Shown: positions 46,588 through 59,700 of the stretch, piece by piece
How the letters are laid out: each line of letters opens with the position of its first letter
How positions within the stretch are numbered: position 1 is the stretch's first letter
Origin: Streptomyces rapamycinicus NRRL 5491
GTDB taxonomy: Bacteria; Actinomycetota; Actinomycetes; Streptomycetales; Streptomycetaceae
Reading direction: 5' to 3'
DNA length: 64,000 nt
Assembly (NCBI RefSeq): GCF_024298965.1
Contig: NZ_CP085193.1
Span: forward strand, 5,208,001-5,272,000
Position numbers and translations under genes: made by a program
The notes under the pieces: generated by a model
The model's input: only the letters and a program-made list of their open reading frames with translations
What the model was told of the DNA's origin: nothing
Database searches by the model: none

Positions 46588-49500
46588 TCACTCCCCGGCG
46601 GCCTGTGCCGCGGCCAGCTCCGCGCTCAGATATCCGGCCAGCGCGACCGGAGTCGGGCAGTCGTAGACCACCGTCGCGGGCAGCGTCAGCCCGGTGGCGG
46701 CCGTCAGCCGGTCCCGCAGCTCGATCGCTCCGAGCGAGGCGAACCCCATCTCCAGGAACGCCCGTTCGCCGTCGACCTCCGCCGCGGAGGGGTGGCCCAG
46801 GACGGCGGCCGCCTGTCCGCGCACCACGTCGAGAAGCATCCGGTCGCGCTCCGGCCCGGACGCCTCCCACAGCTCCGACGCCACCGTCCGCGGACCGGTC
46901 TGCGCGTCGAAGGCCCCGGGGCGCCGCCCGGTCGCGAACTCCGGCAGAAGGTCGAACAGCCGGCTGGGGCGGGCCGTGGTGAACACCTCGCCGAACCGCT
47001 CCCAGTCGACGGCGGCGGCGAGTACGGTCCCCTCCGCACCGCCGACCGTCCGGCGCAGCACGGCGATCCCCTCCGCCGGTTCCAGGGAGCCGAGCCCCAG
47101 CTCCAGCAGCCGGCCGGCGAGCGCGTCGGTACTCCACGGCCCCCAGGCCACGGAGGTGACCGGCAGCCCGCGGGCCGCGCGCCGCCCGGCCAGGGCGTCC
47201 GCGTACGCCTCCGTCATCGCCCGTACGGCCTGGCCGACACCGCCCACCGTGCCGGTGATGGACGAGAAGACGACGAAGGCCGACAGTTCGAGGTCCTCGG
47301 CGAGCTCGTACAGATGGGTCAGACCGGCCAGCCGACCGGACACCAGCTCGTCGTACCGCGCGCCGGGCAGCCCGACGACCGGGTGGTCCTCGACCACGCC
47401 CTCGGTGTGGACGATGGCGTCCGGCGGGTACTCCGCCAGCAGACGCGCCAGCGCGTCGCGGTCGTCCAGCGGGCAGGAGGCGACAGTGACGCGTGCACCG
47501 GCCGCGCCGAGCTCCGCCGCGAGGCCGTGCGAGTCCGAGCCGTCCCCGGTCAGGACGAGATGCCGCGCGCCGTCGGCCGCCAGCCAGCGGGCGACGTGCG
47601 CACCCACGCCCTCAATGCCGCCGGTCACCAGCACCGTACCGGCCGGATTCCACCGCGGTCCCGCGGTGTTCTCGGTGTTCTCCGTGTTCTCGGCGCTTTG
47701 GGGGTTCTCGATGCTCTGGGGGTTCTGGGTGTTCTGGGGGTTCTGGGGGTTCTGGGTGTTCCGCTCAGTCTGGGCGTCCGCGCGCACCAGACGGCGGCCG
47801 AGGGCTCCGGCGGAGCGGATGGCCACCTGATCCTCACCGGTCGAGCTCGTGAGGACACGACACAGCCGGGTCAGCGCGCGTGCGTCGAGCCGCTCGGGGA
47901 GGTCCACGAGACCGCCCCACCGCTCGGGGTGCTCCAGCGCGGCCACCCGGCCGAGCCCCCACAGCAGCGCCGCCGAGGCCGAGGGCGCGGGCTCGGAGGG
48001 GGCGACCCCGACCGCACCATGGGTCAGCCACCACAGGGGGGCTTCAAGCCCCAGCTCGTCTGCCGCACGGACCAGTTCGACGGCCCAGGACCCGGTCCGG
48101 GGCAGGGCCACCATCCCCCGGACCGCGTCCGCCGAGGCCGCCTTCAGGGACTCGGTGAGTGAGTCACCGTCCGCCGTCACCAGCCGGACCCGCGCACCGT
48201 GCCGCTCCAGGCCCCGGGCCACGCGTCGGACCACGTCGTCCTCGTCCGGGACGGCGTCCCCGTCCAGGGCACCGTCCCCGTCCAGGGCGGCATCCGCGCC
48301 CAGAGCCGCACCCTCGCTCAAGACGGCATCCGTGCCCCGCTGTCCGGGCACCACCAGGAGCCAGGTTCCGTCGAGCACGGGCGGGCCGTCGGCATCGACG
48401 CCGGGCAGTGGCTCCCAGCCGATCCGGTACCGCAGACCGTCGCGGAGGTCCTGGGAACGGTCCCGTGCCCGCCAAGCCGACAGCGCGGGCAGCGCGGCGT
48501 CGAGCGTGGCTCGCCCGTCCGGGTCCGTGACGCCCAGCGCCTCGGCCAGTGTCCCGAGGTCTCCGCACTCCACGGCCGCCCAGAAGCGGTCCTCCCGTTC
48601 CTGAGGTGCGGGCTGGTCCGCCCGGCCGTCCCGCATCCAGTAGCGGTCACGGGCGAACGCGTAGGTCGGCAGCTCCACCGTGCGCGCTCCCGCGAACAGC
48701 GCTGACCAGTCCACGCGGACGCCGTGCGCGGACGCCTGGGCCACCGCGCCGACCAGGGCCTCGGCCTCGGGGCGGCCGCTTCGGAGGACGGGCACCAGCA
48801 GGATGTCGTCCGCGTCCGCCACGTCGGCCAGGCAGTCCTGGGCCATCGCCGACAGCACGCCGTCCGGGCCCAGTTCGAGACAGGTCCGTACGCCCAGGTC
48901 GCGCAGCGACCGCACGCCCTCGTGGAACCGTACGGTCTCGCGGACGTGCCGTGTCCAGTAGTCCGCCGAGCACACCTCCTCGGCGGGCACCGGCACCCCG
49001 GTGAGGTTGGACACCAGGGGGATGCTCGGCGGGCGGTAGGTCAGTCCGTCCGCGACGGCGCGGAACTCGTCCAGCATGTCCTCCATGTGCGGCGAGTGGA
49101 ACGCGTGGCTGACCCTCAGCCGCCGGGTGCGCCGTCCCTCGGCGACCCATTGGTCGGCGATGTCCAGTACGGCGTCGAGGTCACCGGAGACGACCGTGGC
49201 GGCCGGGCCGTTGACGGCGGCGACACTCACGAAGCTCTCGAGGCCCACCAGCGACTCCCGCACCTCCTCCTCGCTCGCCCGGATCGCCACCATGGCGCCG
49301 CCGTCCGGCGCGGCCTGCATCAGCCGGGCACGGGCGGACACCAGCGCGCAGGCGTCGTCCAGGTCGAGGACCCCGGCGGCGTGGGCGGCGGTCAGCTCGC
49401 CCAGGGAGTGGCCCATGACGCAGTCGGGGCGGATGCCCCAGGACTCCAGCAGCCGGAGCAGGGCGGTCTCGACGGCGAACAGGGCGGGCTGGGCGTACTC

Positions 49501-52500
49501 CGTACGGTCCAGCAGCTCCTGGCCGGCTCCGAACACCACGTCTTTCAGGGGCAGCGGAACCCGGTCGCACACCGCGTCGAACGCCTCGGCGAACACGGGA
49601 TACGTGTCGTACAGCTCCCGTCCCATGCCGACCCGTTGGGCGCCCTGGCCGGTGAAGACGAAGGCCGTCCCGCGGTCGGTGGCGGTGGCGGTCGCGGTCG
49701 CGTTCACGTGGAAGGTGTTCGCGGCGGGGAGGTCGTCGTACAGCGCCGACAGGCCCTGTAGGACGTCGGCGCGCTCGGCGGCCACCACCGCGCCCCGGAA
49801 GGGGAAGAAGCTCCGCGTGGACACCAGCGACCAGCCGACGTCGACCGGGCGCAGTCCCGGGTGGGCGATGAGGTGGTCGCGCAGCCGGAGCGCCTGCCGG
49901 CGGAGGGCCTGGGCGGAGCGCGCGGAGAGCAGAAGGGGAACGACTGGCCGGGTGCGGTCACGGTCGGGCGGTTCGGAGGTTTCGGAGATCTCGGAGATTT
50001 CCGGGGTCACGGTGGTTTCCGGGCTATCCCGGGTTTCCGGGGTGATCGCTTCCCGCTGTGTTTCGGTGGGGCCGGTTTCGGGGGCCTGTTCCAGGATGAC
50101 GTGAGCGTTGGTACCGCTGATCCCGAACGAGGACACCCCCGCCCGACGCGGACGCTCACCCACCTCCGGCCACTCCCGAGCCTCCCTCAGCAGCGACACC
50201 CCACCCGACGACCAGTCCACATGCGGCGACGGCTCATCCACATGCAACGTGCCCGGCAGCACCCCGTGCCGCATCGCCATCACCATCTTGATCACACCCG
50301 CCACACCCGCCGCCGCCTGCGCATGCCCAATATTCGACTTCACCGACCCCAACCACAACGGCTCACCACCCGACCGCTCCCGCCCATACACCGCCTGCAA
50401 CGCCTGCGCCTCAATCGGATCACCCAACACCGTCCCCGTCCCATGCCCCTCCACCACATCCACCTCACCCGCCACCACACCCGCACGACCCAACGCCTGC
50501 CGAATCACCCGCTGCTGCGACGGACCATTCGGCGCCGTCAACCCATTCGACGCACCATCCTGATTCACCGCACTACCCCGCACCACCGCCACCACCCGAT
50601 GACCCCGCCGCCGCGCCTCCGACAACCGCTCCACCACCAACACCCCCACACCCTCCGACCACCCCGTCCCATCCGCCGCCCCCGCAAACGACTTGCACCG
50701 CCCATCAACAGCCAACCCCCGCTGCCTGCTGAACTCCACAAACGTCCCCGGAGACGACATCACCGTCACACCACCCACCACCGCCATCGAACACTCCCCC
50801 GCCCGCAACGCCTGACCCGCCATATGCAACGCCACCAACGACGACGAACACGCCGTATCCACCGTCACCGCCGGACCCTCGAACCCCAGCGCATACGCCA
50901 CCCGCCCCGACAACACACTCGCCGTATTCCCCGTCCCCACATAACCCTCAACACCCTCAGGCAAAACCCCCAGCCGGGACGCATAGTCGTAATACATCAC
51001 CCCCGCATACACACCCACATCACGCCCACGCAGCTCACCCGGCACCAACCCACCGGACTCCAACGCCTCCCATACCACCTCCAGCAACAACCGCTGCTGC
51101 GGATCCATCGCCACCGCCTCACGCGGCGAAATACCGAAGAACTCCGCATCAAACTCCGCAGCCCCGTAGAGGAAGCCGCCCTCGCGCACATAGCTCTTCC
51201 CCCAGCGTCCCGGGTCCCGGTCGTAGAGCGCCTCCACGTCCCAGTCCCGGTCCACCGGGAACACGGACACCCCGTCGCCGCCGGAGGCCACCAGGTCCCA
51301 CAACCCCTCGGGGGATTCCACCCCACCCGGGAAACGGCACGCCATCCCCACGATCGCCAACGGCTCATCACTCGCCACCCCCGCACCCGACGACGGCACC
51401 ACAACGGCATCCGCCTCACCACCGAACAGCTCACCACCCAGCTGAGCCGCCAGCGCCGCAGGCGTCGGATAGTCGAACACCAACGTCGCCGGAAGCAGGA
51501 GTCCGGTGGCCTCGTTGAGCCGGTTCCGCAGGTCCACACCGGTCAGCGAGTCGAAGCCCAACTCGCCGAACGGGCGCTGCGGATCGATGCCGTCCGAGGA
51601 GCGGTGACCCAGCGCCGCAGCGGTCTGCCGACGGACGAAGTCGAGCAGGGCCTGGTCCCGCTGGTCCGCGGGCAGGGAGCGCAGCCGGTCCCGTACCGCG
51701 CTGCCGGAGGCCGCACGGGCCGCACGGCGCACCGGCGCGGGGACGAGGTCGGCCAGCAGCGGCGGGACGTGGTCCGGGCGGTGGCGCAGCGCGGCGGTGT
51801 CCAGCCGCATCGGCAGCAGCACGGAGTCCCGCGCGGGGAGGGCGGCGTCGAAGAGGGCAAGCCCCTCGTCGGCGGACAGCGCACCGAGCCCGGCGCGCCG
51901 CATCCTCTCGGCGTCCGCCCGCGAGAGCTCGCCGGCCATGCCCATGGCGCCCTGCTCCCAGGGGCCCCAGGCCAGGGAGAGCGCGGGCAGGCCATGGGCG
52001 CGGCGCCGGCCGGCAAGAGCGTCCAGGAAGGCGTTGGCCGCCGCATAGTTGGCCTGCCCCGGGCCACCCAGAGTGCCGGACGCCGACGAGAACAGCACGA
52101 ACGCCGACAGATCCAACCCCGCCGTCAACTCATGCAGATACCACGCCGCATCCACCTTCGGACGCAACACCGCATCCAACCGCTCCGCCGTCAACGAACC
52201 AACCACACCGTCATCCAGCACCCCCGCCGCATGCACCACCCACGCCAAATCCCCCACACCCGCCACCACACCCGCCAACGCCCCACGATCCCCCACATCA
52301 CACGCCACCACCGACACCTCAGCACCCAGCTCCAACAACTCCTCCCGCAGCCCCACTGCACCCGGCGCCTCCACACCCCGCCGACTCACCAACACCAACC
52401 GCCGCACACCACGCTCCACCACCAAATGCCGAGCCACCACCCCACCCAACGCACCCGTACCACCCGTAATCAACGCCGCACCCCGAGCCCCGAAAACCTC

Positions 52501-55500
52501 CCCACCCTCCGACACCGACACACCACGAAGCCGCGGAACCAGAACCGTCCCGCCACGTACCGCCATCTGCGGCTCCCCGGAGGCCAGTACGGCCGCCAGT
52601 GCGCCCGTGAGCCCCGGGCCGTGCACATCGTCACAGCTGGTCAGGTCCACGAGCACGATCCGGCCCGGGTGCTCGGACTGCGCCGACCGCACCAGCCCCC
52701 ATACCGCCGCTCCCGCCGGGTCGGCGGTCTCCTCCTCCGACACCGCGACCGCCCCGCTGGTCACCACGGCGAGCCGGGTGCCCGCGAACCGTTCGTCGGA
52801 CAGCCAGGACCGGAGCGCCGCCAGCACCTGTCGGGTGGCGGTGTGCGCCGCGGTGGCCGGGTCATCCCCGCCGGGGACGGGAGCGGGGACCACCACCACG
52901 TCCGGCGGCGGCCCGGCCGAGGCCACCGCGTCGTCCCACATCCGGATGTCCGGCGCGGCAGACGTGTCCCCGGCAGCCGCGTCCCCGGCGGCCGGTTCGA
53001 CCGGGGACCACACGGTCCGGAACAGCGAACGGCGGAGCGCGGCCCGCGCCGCACCGGCGAACTGTTCCTCGGACACCTGACGGAACAGCAATGACTCCAC
53101 CGAGAGCAGCGGCGCTCCGGTCTCGTCCGCCACCTCCACGGACAGGGCGTCCTCGGCCGAGGGCGACAGCCGTACCCGGACGGTGTCGGCGCCGGCCGCG
53201 TGCAGCCGTACCGTCGTCCACAGGAACGGCAGACGGGCCGCCGCCCGGCCGGGTTCGGCGAGCAGCGAGACCGGGTGCAGCGCGGCGTCGAGCAGGGCGG
53301 GGTGGAGGCCGTACCGCCCGGCCTCGGTCCGGTGTTCCTCCGGAAGAGCCACCTCGGCGTAGATGTCGTCGCCGACCGCCCAGGCGGCCCGTACCGCCCG
53401 GAACGCGGGGCCGTAGCGGAAGCCCGCCTCGGCCAGGCCCGGGTAGAGACCGGTCACGTCGAGCGGTTCCGCGTGCGGCGGTGGCCAGGCCGAGGCCCAG
53501 GCGCACCCGTCCGTGGCCGCCTCGCGGGTGGCCGCCTCATGGGTGGCCGCGAGGGCTCCGCGTGCGTGCCGCGTCCAGCCGTCCGCCTCCTGGTCGGCCG
53601 TCGCGTCGCCGGGGCGGGAGTAGATCTCCAGTGGCCGCCGTCCCCGGTCGTCAGGGGCCCCGACCGTCAGCTGCAGCTGGACGGACCCGTCGCGGGGCAG
53701 GACGAGCGGGGTCTCCAGGGCGAGTTCGTCGAGGCGGTCGCAGCCGGTCAGCTGGGCGGCCCGGAGCGCGAGCTCGGCGAAGGCGGTCCCCGGCAACAGG
53801 ACGGTGTCACCGACCACATGTCCACCGAGCCACGGCTGCCCCGCCAGGGACAGCCGGCCGGTCAGCACCAGCCCGTCGTGGTCGGCGGGTGTCACGGCGG
53901 CGCCCAGCAGCGGATGTCCGGCCGAACTCAGGCCGAGAGCGGTGACGTCACCCGCTGGGGCGCCGCCGTCCAGCCAGTACCGCTGCCGCTGGAACGGATA
54001 GGTCGGCAGGTCCACCCGCCGGGCCCCGGCCGGGAGCAGCGCCGTCCAGTCCACCGCGACGCCACGCACATGGCCGGACGCGACGGCCGAGCGCACGGAG
54101 GCGGCTTCCGGCCGGCCCTCGCGCAGCAGCGGAATCAGCGCGCAGGACGCGGAGACGGACTCCTGCCCCATGGCGGACAGCGCCCCCGCCGGTCCGAGCT
54201 CCAGGCAGGTGGCGACGCCCTGGCCAGCCAGTCGGCTCATCCCGTCGTGGAACCGTACGCACTCGCGGACGTGCCGCACCCAGTAGTCGGCCGTGCGGAT
54301 CTCGGCGGCGCCGACGACGCGGCCGGTCAGGTCGGAGACGATCGCGATCCGTGGGGGCTCGTACGACACGCTCTCGGCGACCCGGCGGAACGGTTCGAGC
54401 ATCGCGTCCATGAGCGGCGAGTGGAAGGCATGGCTGACCCTGAGGCGTTTCACCCGGCGGCCGGCCTCCTCCCAGCGCGACGCGACCGCGGCGACCTCCG
54501 CCTCGGCGCCCGAGATCACCGTGGCTTCCGGGCCGTTGACGGCCGCGACGGCGACCTGGTCATAGCCGGTCAGCGACTCGCGCACCTCGGCCTCGGCGGC
54601 GCGCACCGAGACCATGGCGCCGCCCGGCGGCAGCGCCTGCATCAGCCGCCCGCGCGCCGCGACGAGCCGGCAGGCGTCCGGAAGGGAGAGGACGCCGGAG
54701 ACATGAGCGGCCGCGAGTTCGCCGACCGAATGCCCCAGCAGATAGTCGGGGCGCACCCCCCAGGACTCCAGCAGCCGGAACAGCGCCACCTCGACGGCGA
54801 ACAGGGCGGGCTGCGCGTACTCGGTGCGGTCCAGCAGCTCCTGGTCGGCCCCGAACACCACGCCCTTGAGCGGCGTCGCCGTCTCCAGCCGCTCGCAGAC
54901 CGCGTCGAACGCCGCGGCGAAGACGGGGTACGTCTCGTACAACTCCCGCCCCATGCCGACGCGTTGGGAACCCTGTCCGGGGAAGAGGAAAGCACACTCG
55001 CCCTCCGCGACCGTGCCCGTCACGGTGTCGGGGTCCGGCTCGTCCGCCGCGAGGGCGTCCAGCGCCCGCCGGAACCCCTCCTCGTCCGCCGCGAAGAGCA
55101 CGGCCCGCCGCTCCAGCCCGGCCCGGAGCGTGGCCAGCGCCACGCCGACGTCGGCGGGACGGGCCTCGGGGCGGTCGTCGAGGAAGGCGCGGAGCCGCTC
55201 CGCCTGGGCCCGGAGGGCCTGGCCGCTCCTGGCCGACAGAACCCAGGGCAGCGGCGTCGGCGCGGTGCCGGTGAGGCCGTGGCGAACGGCTGGGTCGGCC
55301 TCCTCCCGGGGCGGTGCGTCCGGCGCCTGTTCGACGATCACGTGGGCGTTGGTGCCGCTGATGCCGAAGGACGAGACACCGGCCCGCCGGGGGCGTCCCG
55401 TCTCCGGCCACGGCAGCGGCTCGGCCAGCAGCGACACCGCACCGGCCGACCAGTCCACATGCGGGGTCGGCTCGTCCACGTGCAGCGTCCTCGGCAGCGT

Positions 55501-56706
55501 ACGGTGGCGGATGGCCATCACCGCCTTGATGACCCCGGCGACACCGGCGGCGGTCTGGGTGTGGCCGATGTTCGACTTGACCGTGCCAAGCCACAGCGGC
55601 CGGTCGGCCGGCCGGTCCTGGCCGTACGTCGCCAGCAGCGCCTGCGCCTCGATCGGATCGCCCAGCGAAGTGCCCGTGCCGTGCGCCTCCACCAGATCGA
55701 CGGCGTCGGCGGACATCTGGGCGGCGGCCAGCGCCTGCCGGATCACCCGCTGCTGCGCGAGACCGTTCGGGGCCGTGAGCCCGTTGCTGGCGCCGTCCTG
55801 GTTGACTGCCGTACCCCGCACCACGGCCAGCACCTGGTGCCCGAGGCGCCGCGCGTCGGACAGGCGCTCCAGCAGCAGGACGCCCACGCCCTCGCCCCAG
55901 GCCGTACCGTCCGCGGCTGCCGAGAACGCCTTGCACCGTCCGTCGACGGCCAGCCCCCGCTGCCTGCTGAACTCCACGAACATCGTCGGCACCGACATCA
56001 CCGACACCCCGGCGACCAGCGCCATCGAGCACTCGTTCTGCCGCAGCGACTGGCCTGCCAGATGGAGCGCCACCAGGGAGGACGAGCACGCCGTGTCCAC
56101 GCTCACCGCGGGGCCCTCCAGCCCCAGGGTGTAGGCCACCCGGCCGGAGACCACGCTCGCCGCTCCCCCGGTCAGCAGATAGCCCTCCACCTCGTCGTCC
56201 ACCGCGCTCGCCCCGGACCCGTAGCCGAGCTGGGCAGCGCCGACGAACACCCCCGTACGGCTGCCACGCAGAGCGGTGGCGTCGATCCCCGCCCGTTCGA
56301 ACGCCTCCCAGGACGTCTCCAGCAGCAGCCGCTGCTGCGGGTCCATGGCGAGCGCCTCGCGGGGGTTGATGCCGAAGAAGCCGGCGTCGAAGTCGGCGAC
56401 GTCACGGACGAACCCTCCCTCGCGGACATAGCTCGTCCCGGGCCGGTCCGGGTCCGGGCTGTAGAGCGCGTCCAGGTCCCAGCCCCGGTCGTCCGACAGC
56501 GGGCCCATCGCGTCACCGCCGGAGCCCACGAGCCGCCACAGGTCCTCCGGGGACCGGACGTCACCGGGGAAACGGCAGCTCATGCCCACGATCGCCAGGG
56601 GTTCACGAGAGGTCTCGGTCAGATGGCGGTTCCGCTGCCGAAGCCGCTCGACTTCCTTGACGGATGCCCGAAGCGCCTCGACAAGTTCGTTGTTCGGTGT
56701 GGTCAT
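46588..56706 (-). CDS. Type I polyketide synthase, two modules (terminal in the window)
   Basis: The synthase has 3,372 residues from ATG 56706, with an N-terminal coiled-coil docking domain ([20 protein letters not shown]). Module 1: KS (Cys ~205 in VDTACSSS), malonyl AT (GHSVGE, HAFH), DH (HPLLGAAV ~934; RYGPAFRAV), KR (GGTGALGG ~1411; NYAAAN; LDD, B-type), ACP (GFDSLTGV ~1719). Module 2: KS (Cys ~1949), malonyl AT (GHSLGE, HAFH), KR with the active site destroyed (~3026-3160), ACP (GFASLGAI ~3324). There is no thioesterase and no C-terminal docking helix. Three repeat-rich linkers occur in module 2. Confidence 0.95.
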   Translation of the reverse strand: MTTPNNELVEALRASVKEVERLRQRNRHLTETSREPLAIVGMSCRFPGDVRSPEDLWRLVGSGGDAMGPLSDDRGWDLDALYSPDPDRPGTSYVREGGFVRDVADFDAGFFGINPREALAMDPQQRLLLETSWEAFERAGIDATALRGSRTGVFVGAAQLGYGSGASAVDDEVEGYLLTGGAASVVSGRVAYTLGLEGPAVSVDTACSSSLVALHLAGQSLRQNECSMALVAGVSVMSVPTMFVEFSRQRGLAVDGRCKAFSAAADGTAWGEGVGVLLLERLSDARRLGHQVLAVVRGTAVNQDGASNGLTAPNGLAQQRVIRQALAAAQMSADAVDLVEAHGTGTSLGDPIEAQALLATYGQDRPADRPLWLGTVKSNIGHTQTAAGVAGVIKAVMAIRHRTLPRTLHVDEPTPHVDWSAGAVSLLAEPLPWPETGRPRRAGVSSFGISGTNAHVIVEQAPDAPPREEADPAVRHGLTGTAPTPLPWVLSARSGQALRAQAERLRAFLDDRPEARPADVGVALATLRAGLERRAVLFAADEEGFRRALDALAADEPDPDTVTGTVAEGECAFLFPGQGSQRVGMGRELYETYPVFAAAFDAVCERLETATPLKGVVFGADQELLDRTEYAQPALFAVEVALFRLLESWGVRPDYLLGHSVGELAAAHVSGVLSLPDACRLVAARGRLMQALPPGGAMVSVRAAEAEVRESLTGYDQVAVAAVNGPEATVISGAEAEVAAVASRWEEAGRRVKRLRVSHAFHSPLMDAMLEPFRRVAESVSYEPPRIAIVSDLTGRVVGAAEIRTADYWVRHVRECVRFHDGMSRLAGQGVATCLELGPAGALSAMGQESVSASCALIPLLREGRPEAASVRSAVASGHVRGVAVDWTALLPAGARRVDLPTYPFQRQRYWLDGGAPAGDVTALGLSSAGHPLLGAAVTPADHDGLVLTGRLSLAGQPWLGGHVVGDTVLLPGTAFAELALRAAQLTGCDRLDELALETPLVLPRDGSVQLQLTVGAPDDRGRRPLEIYSRPGDATADQEADGWTRHARGALAATHEAATREAATDGCAWASAWPPPHAEPLDVTGLYPGLAEAGFRYGPAFRAVRAAWAVGDDIYAEVALPEEHRTEAGRYGLHPALLDAALHPVSLLAEPGRAAARLPFLWTTVRLHAAGADTVRVRLSPSAEDALSVEVADETGAPLLSVESLLFRQVSEEQFAGAARAALRRSLFRTVWSPVEPAAGDAAAGDTSAAPDIRMWDDAVASAGPPPDVVVVPAPVPGGDDPATAAHTATRQVLAALRSWLSDERFAGTRLAVVTSGAVAVSEEETADPAGAAVWGLVRSAQSEHPGRIVLVDLTSCDDVHGPGLTGALAAVLASGEPQMAVRGGTVLVPRLRGVSVSEGGEVFGARGAALITGGTGALGGVVARHLVVERGVRRLVLVSRRGVEAPGAVGLREELLELGAEVSVVACDVGDRGALAGVVAGVGDLAWVVHAAGVLDDGVVGSLTAERLDAVLRPKVDAAWYLHELTAGLDLSAFVLFSSASGTLGGPGQANYAAANAFLDALAGRRRAHGLPALSLAWGPWEQGAMGMAGELSRADAERMRRAGLGALSADEGLALFDAALPARDSVLLPMRLDTAALRHRPDHVPPLLADLVPAPVRRAARAASGSAVRDRLRSLPADQRDQALLDFVRRQTAAALGHRSSDGIDPQRPFGELGFDSLTGVDLRNRLNEATGLLLPATLVFDYPTPAALAAQLGGELFGGEADAVVVPSSGAGVASDEPLAIVGMACRFPGGVESPEGLWDLVASGGDGVSVFPVDRDWDVEALYDRDPGRWGKSYVREGGFLYGAAEFDAEFFGISPREAVAMDPQQRLLLEVVWEALESGGLVPGELRGRDVGVYAGVMYYDYASRLGVLPEGVEGYVGTGNTASVLSGRVAYALGFEGPAVTVDTACSSSLVALHMAGQALRAGECSMAVVGGVTVMSSPGTFVEFSRQRGLAVDGRCKSFAGAADGTGWSEGVGVLVVERLSEARRRGHRVVAVVRGSAVNQDGASNGLTAPNGPSQQRVIRQALGRAGVVAGEVDVVEGHGTGTVLGDPIEAQALQAVYGRERSGGEPLWLGSVKSNIGHAQAAAGVAGVIKMVMAMRHGVLPGTLHVDEPSPHVDWSSGGVSLLREAREWPEVGERPRRAGVSSFGISGTNAHVILEQAPETGPTETQREAITPETRDSPETTVTPEISEISETSEPPDRDRTRPVVPLLLSARSAQALRRQALRLRDHLIAHPGLRPVDVGWSLVSTRSFFPFRGAVVAAERADVLQGLSALYDDLPAANTFHVNATATATATDRGTAFVFTGQGAQRVGMGRELYDTYPVFAEAFDAVCDRVPLPLKDVVFGAGQELLDRTEYAQPALFAVETALLRLLESWGIRPDCVMGHSLGELTAAHAAGVLDLDDACALVSARARLMQAAPDGGAMVAIRASEEEVRESLVGLESFVSVAAVNGPAATVVSGDLDAVLDIADQWVAEGRRTRRLRVSHAFHSPHMEDMLDEFRAVADGLTYRPPSIPLVSNLTGVPVPAEEVCSADYWTRHVRETVRFHEGVRSLRDLGVRTCLELGPDGVLSAMAQDCLADVADADDILLVPVLRSGRPEAEALVGAVAQASAHGVRVDWSALFAGARTVELPTYAFARDRYWMRDGRADQPAPQEREDRFWAAVECGDLGTLAEALGVTDPDGRATLDAALPALSAWRARDRSQDLRDGLRYRIGWEPLPGVDADGPPVLDGTWLLVVPGQRGTDAVLSEGAALGADAALDGDGALDGDAVPDEDDVVRRVARGLERHGARVRLVTADGDSLTESLKAASADAVRGMVALPRTGSWAVELVRAADELGLEAPLWWLTHGAVGVAPSEPAPSASAALLWGLGRVAALEHPERWGGLVDLPERLDARALTRLCRVLTSSTGEDQVAIRSAGALGRRLVRADAQTERNTQNPQNPQNTQNPQSIENPQSAENTENTENTAGPRWNPAGTVLVTGGIEGVGAHVARWLAADGARHLVLTGDGSDSHGLAAELGAAGARVTVASCPLDDRDALARLLAEYPPDAIVHTEGVVEDHPVVGLPGARYDELVSGRLAGLTHLYELAEDLELSAFVVFSSITGTVGGVGQAVRAMTEAYADALAGRRAARGLPVTSVAWGPWSTDALAGRLLELGLGSLEPAEGIAVLRRTVGGAEGTVLAAAVDWERFGEVFTTARPSRLFDLLPEFATGRRPGAFDAQTGPRTVASELWEASGPERDRMLLDVVRGQAAAVLGHPSAAEVDGERAFLEMGFASLGAIELRDRLTAATGLTLPATVVYDCPTPVALAGYLSAELAAAQAAGE
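47668..47762 (-). repeat. Coding minisatellite inside the second KR region
   Basis: About eleven copies of a nine-base unit resembling GTTCTGGGG encode a low-complexity Asn/Pro/Gln/Glu/Thr stretch ([15 protein letters not shown]). It lies just before the dead KR nucleotide-binding motif. Copy number is likely to vary between strains. Confidence 0.8.
50191..50580 (-). repeat. Direct repeat copy A within a KS region
   Basis: Near-identical to 61964-62353 at a constant offset of 11,773 bases, covering part of the ketosynthase from the NIGHAQ to SAVNQDG region. The codon choice differs sharply from flanking PKS DNA (G- and T-rich coding strand). It is a recombination or gene-conversion tract. 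Confidence 0.75.
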
Positions 56707-56731
56707 CACGGTCTCCGCTGGTCGAGCGCCT

Positions 56732-59700
56732 TCAGGACTCGGACTGTTGCAGGGCGAGTTCGATGAGACTCTGGGTGTCCATGGTGTCGATCCGGCCGTC
56801 CTTGTCCTCGGCCCCTCCGCCACCGTCACCGTCACCGGGCACCGAGGGTTCCTCGTACAGTCCGGCGAGCTCCAGCAGGGCGTCCATCAGCCCGGCGTCC
56901 CGGAGGCGGGTGATCGGGATGGCGGCCAGCGCCTGCCGGACCCGGGCCTCCGTCCCGTCGGGATCGTCCTGCGGCTCGGTGTCCGCCACCAGCTCCGCCA
57001 GGAGGTGGCGGACCAGCGCGGCGGGGGTCGGGTGGTCGAAGACGAGGGCGGCGGGCAGCCGCAGCCCGGTGGCGGCGTTCAGCCGGTTGCGCAGCTCGAC
57101 GGCGGTGAGCGAGTCGAACCCGATGTCCTTGAACGCCCTGTTGGCCTGGACGGTGTCCGATGAGGCATGGCCGAGAACGGCGGCCACTTGGTCACGCACC
57201 AAGTCCATCAGCACACTGTGCCGTTCCCCCGCCGACAGCCCGGCCAGCCGGTGGGGCAGCGCGGACCGGTCGACGGCCGCCTGGCCGCCCATGAGCGTCT
57301 TCCGCGAGGGCCCCCGGGTCAGGCCACGCAGCAACGGGGGCAGCAGATCCGCCCGCGCCGCCAACTCGGAGGTGTTCAGGCGGATCGGGAACAGCTGTGC
57401 CCGTTCGGCGGCCAGGGCGGTGTCGAAGAGGGCCAGGCCCTCGTCGTTGGACAGTCCGCTCACCCCAGAGCCACCCATCCGCCGGAGGTCGGTGCGGTCC
57501 AGATGTCCGGTCATGCCGCTGGCCTCCTGCCACAGGCCCCAGGCGAGGGACTGGGCGGGCAGGCCCTGGGCCCGGCGGTGCTGGGCGAGCGCGTCCAGAT
57601 AACTGTTCGCCGCCGCGTAGTTCGCCTGACCAGGACCACCCAAGGTCCCGGACGCCGAGGAGAACAGCACGAACGCCGACAGATCCACATCGCGGGTCAG
57701 CTCATGCAGATGCCACGCCGCGTCCGCCTTCGGACGCAACACCGTCTCCACCCGCTCAGGCGTCAGGGATTCCACCACCGCGTCATCCAGGACACCCGCC
57801 GCATGCACCACCCCCGACAGATCCCCTATACGTGCGATGACCTCCGCCAGCGCCTCACGATCCGCCACATCACACGCCACCACCGACACCTCAGCACCCA
57901 GAGCCGACAACTCGGCACACAACTCCTCCGCACCCTCAGCCGCCAGACCCCGCCGACTGGTCAGCACCAAACGACGCACACCACGCGCCTCCACCAAATG
58001 CCGCGCCACCAACGCACCCAGGACGCCCGTGCCGCCTGTGATCAGGACCGTGCCCTGACCATCCAGCGGCACCGGAACCGTCAGCACCACCTTGCCCACA
58101 TGCCGCGCCTGACCCATAAAACGGAACGCCTCACGCGCCCGCCGCACATCCCACACCGTCAACGGAAGCGGCCGCAGCACACCCTCCCGGAACAGGGACA
58201 TCAGCTCGGACAGCATCTCCCCGATCCGCTCCGGACCCGCCTCAATCAGATCAAACGCCCGATACCCCGCCACCCCCTCCCGCACATCCGTCTTCCCCAG
58301 CTCCAGAAACCGACCACCCCCCGCCAACAACCCCAACGACACATCCACAAACTCACCCGCCAACGAATTCAGCACCACATCCACACCCCGACCCCCCGTA
58401 GCCGCAAGGAACCGCTCCCCGAACTCCAAATCCCGCGACGAAGCGATGCGCTCCGCATCCAGCCCCATCTCCCGCAGCACACCCCACTTCACCGGACTCG
58501 CCGTCGCCCACACCTCCGCACCCACATGCCGCGCCAACTGCACCGCCGCCATCCCCACCCCACCAGCAGCCGCATGCACCAACACCGACTCACCCGACCC
58601 CAACCCAGCCAGATCCACCAGCCCGTAGTACGCGGTCAAGAACACCACCGGCACAGAAGCCGCCTCCGCGAACGACCACCCCTCCGGCATCCGCGCCACC
58701 ATCCGGCAATCCGCCACCGCCACCGACCCAATCGACCCCGGAAACAACCCGAACACCCGGTCCCCCACACCCAGCCCCACCACATCAGGCCCCACTTCGA
58801 GCACCACACCCGCACCCTCGCTGCCCAGCCCCTCCTGACCCACCACCCCAAGCGTCAACAACACATCCCGGAAATTCACCCCCGCCGCACGCACCCCGAC
58901 CCGCACCTGACCAGACCCCAACGACTCCTCGACGGCCTCTGGGCCGGGAACCAGCGCCAGACCGTCCAAGGTGCCCTTCTCCATCGCCTCCAGCCGCCAC
59001 GCCCGCTCACCGGCCGGGACAGTCAGCGTGTCGTCGCCGCCCCACCGGGCCAGCCGGGGCAGGAACACCTCACCGGCTCGTACGGCCACTTGCGGTTCCT
59101 CGGTGTGCACGGCGGCGGCCAGCGCTGCCCATGAGGACTCGCCGCCATCGATGTCGGCCAGGACGAACCGGCCCGGGTTCTCCGACTGTGCCGAACGCAC
59201 CAGAGCCCACACGGCGGCGGCGGCGAGATCCTCGACGTCCTCGTGCGCCCTGGTGGCGATCGCCCCACGGGTCACGACCAGGAGTCGGGACGAGCCGAAA
59301 CGCTCCTCTGCAAGCCACGCCTGCACCATCGACAGCGCCCGGCCGACCGCCTCATGAATCGCGGCCGGGGTGCCATCGGACTCCGTATGGAAGGGGGCGA
59401 CGACCACCTCCGGGCTCTCGGCGCCCGAGCCGATGGCGTCGGCGAGCGCTATCAGGTCCGGGTGGGCGGGGAGCGCTGGAGCGGGACCGGCTCCGCCCGT
59501 GTCCAGCGTCGCCCACCCGTCGGTGGACCCGGGCGACGTCATGGACGACGCCACGGACGGGGTCACGGACGGGGCCGCCACCCAGTCCAGCTGGAACAGC
59601 GAGTTGCTAGTCATGGTCTGCGCCATGCGCAGCTGCTCGGCGGAGACGGAGCGGAGGACCAGAGAGTCGATCGAGATCACCGGCTGCCCGGCGTCGTCGG

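Noticed and set aside
49861..53094. 1,077-codon plus-strand frame over the PKS, very His/Arg/Pro-rich
   Set aside because: It is the antisense of the codon-shifted PKS patches, which produces His/Thr/Pro runs; no domain is present.
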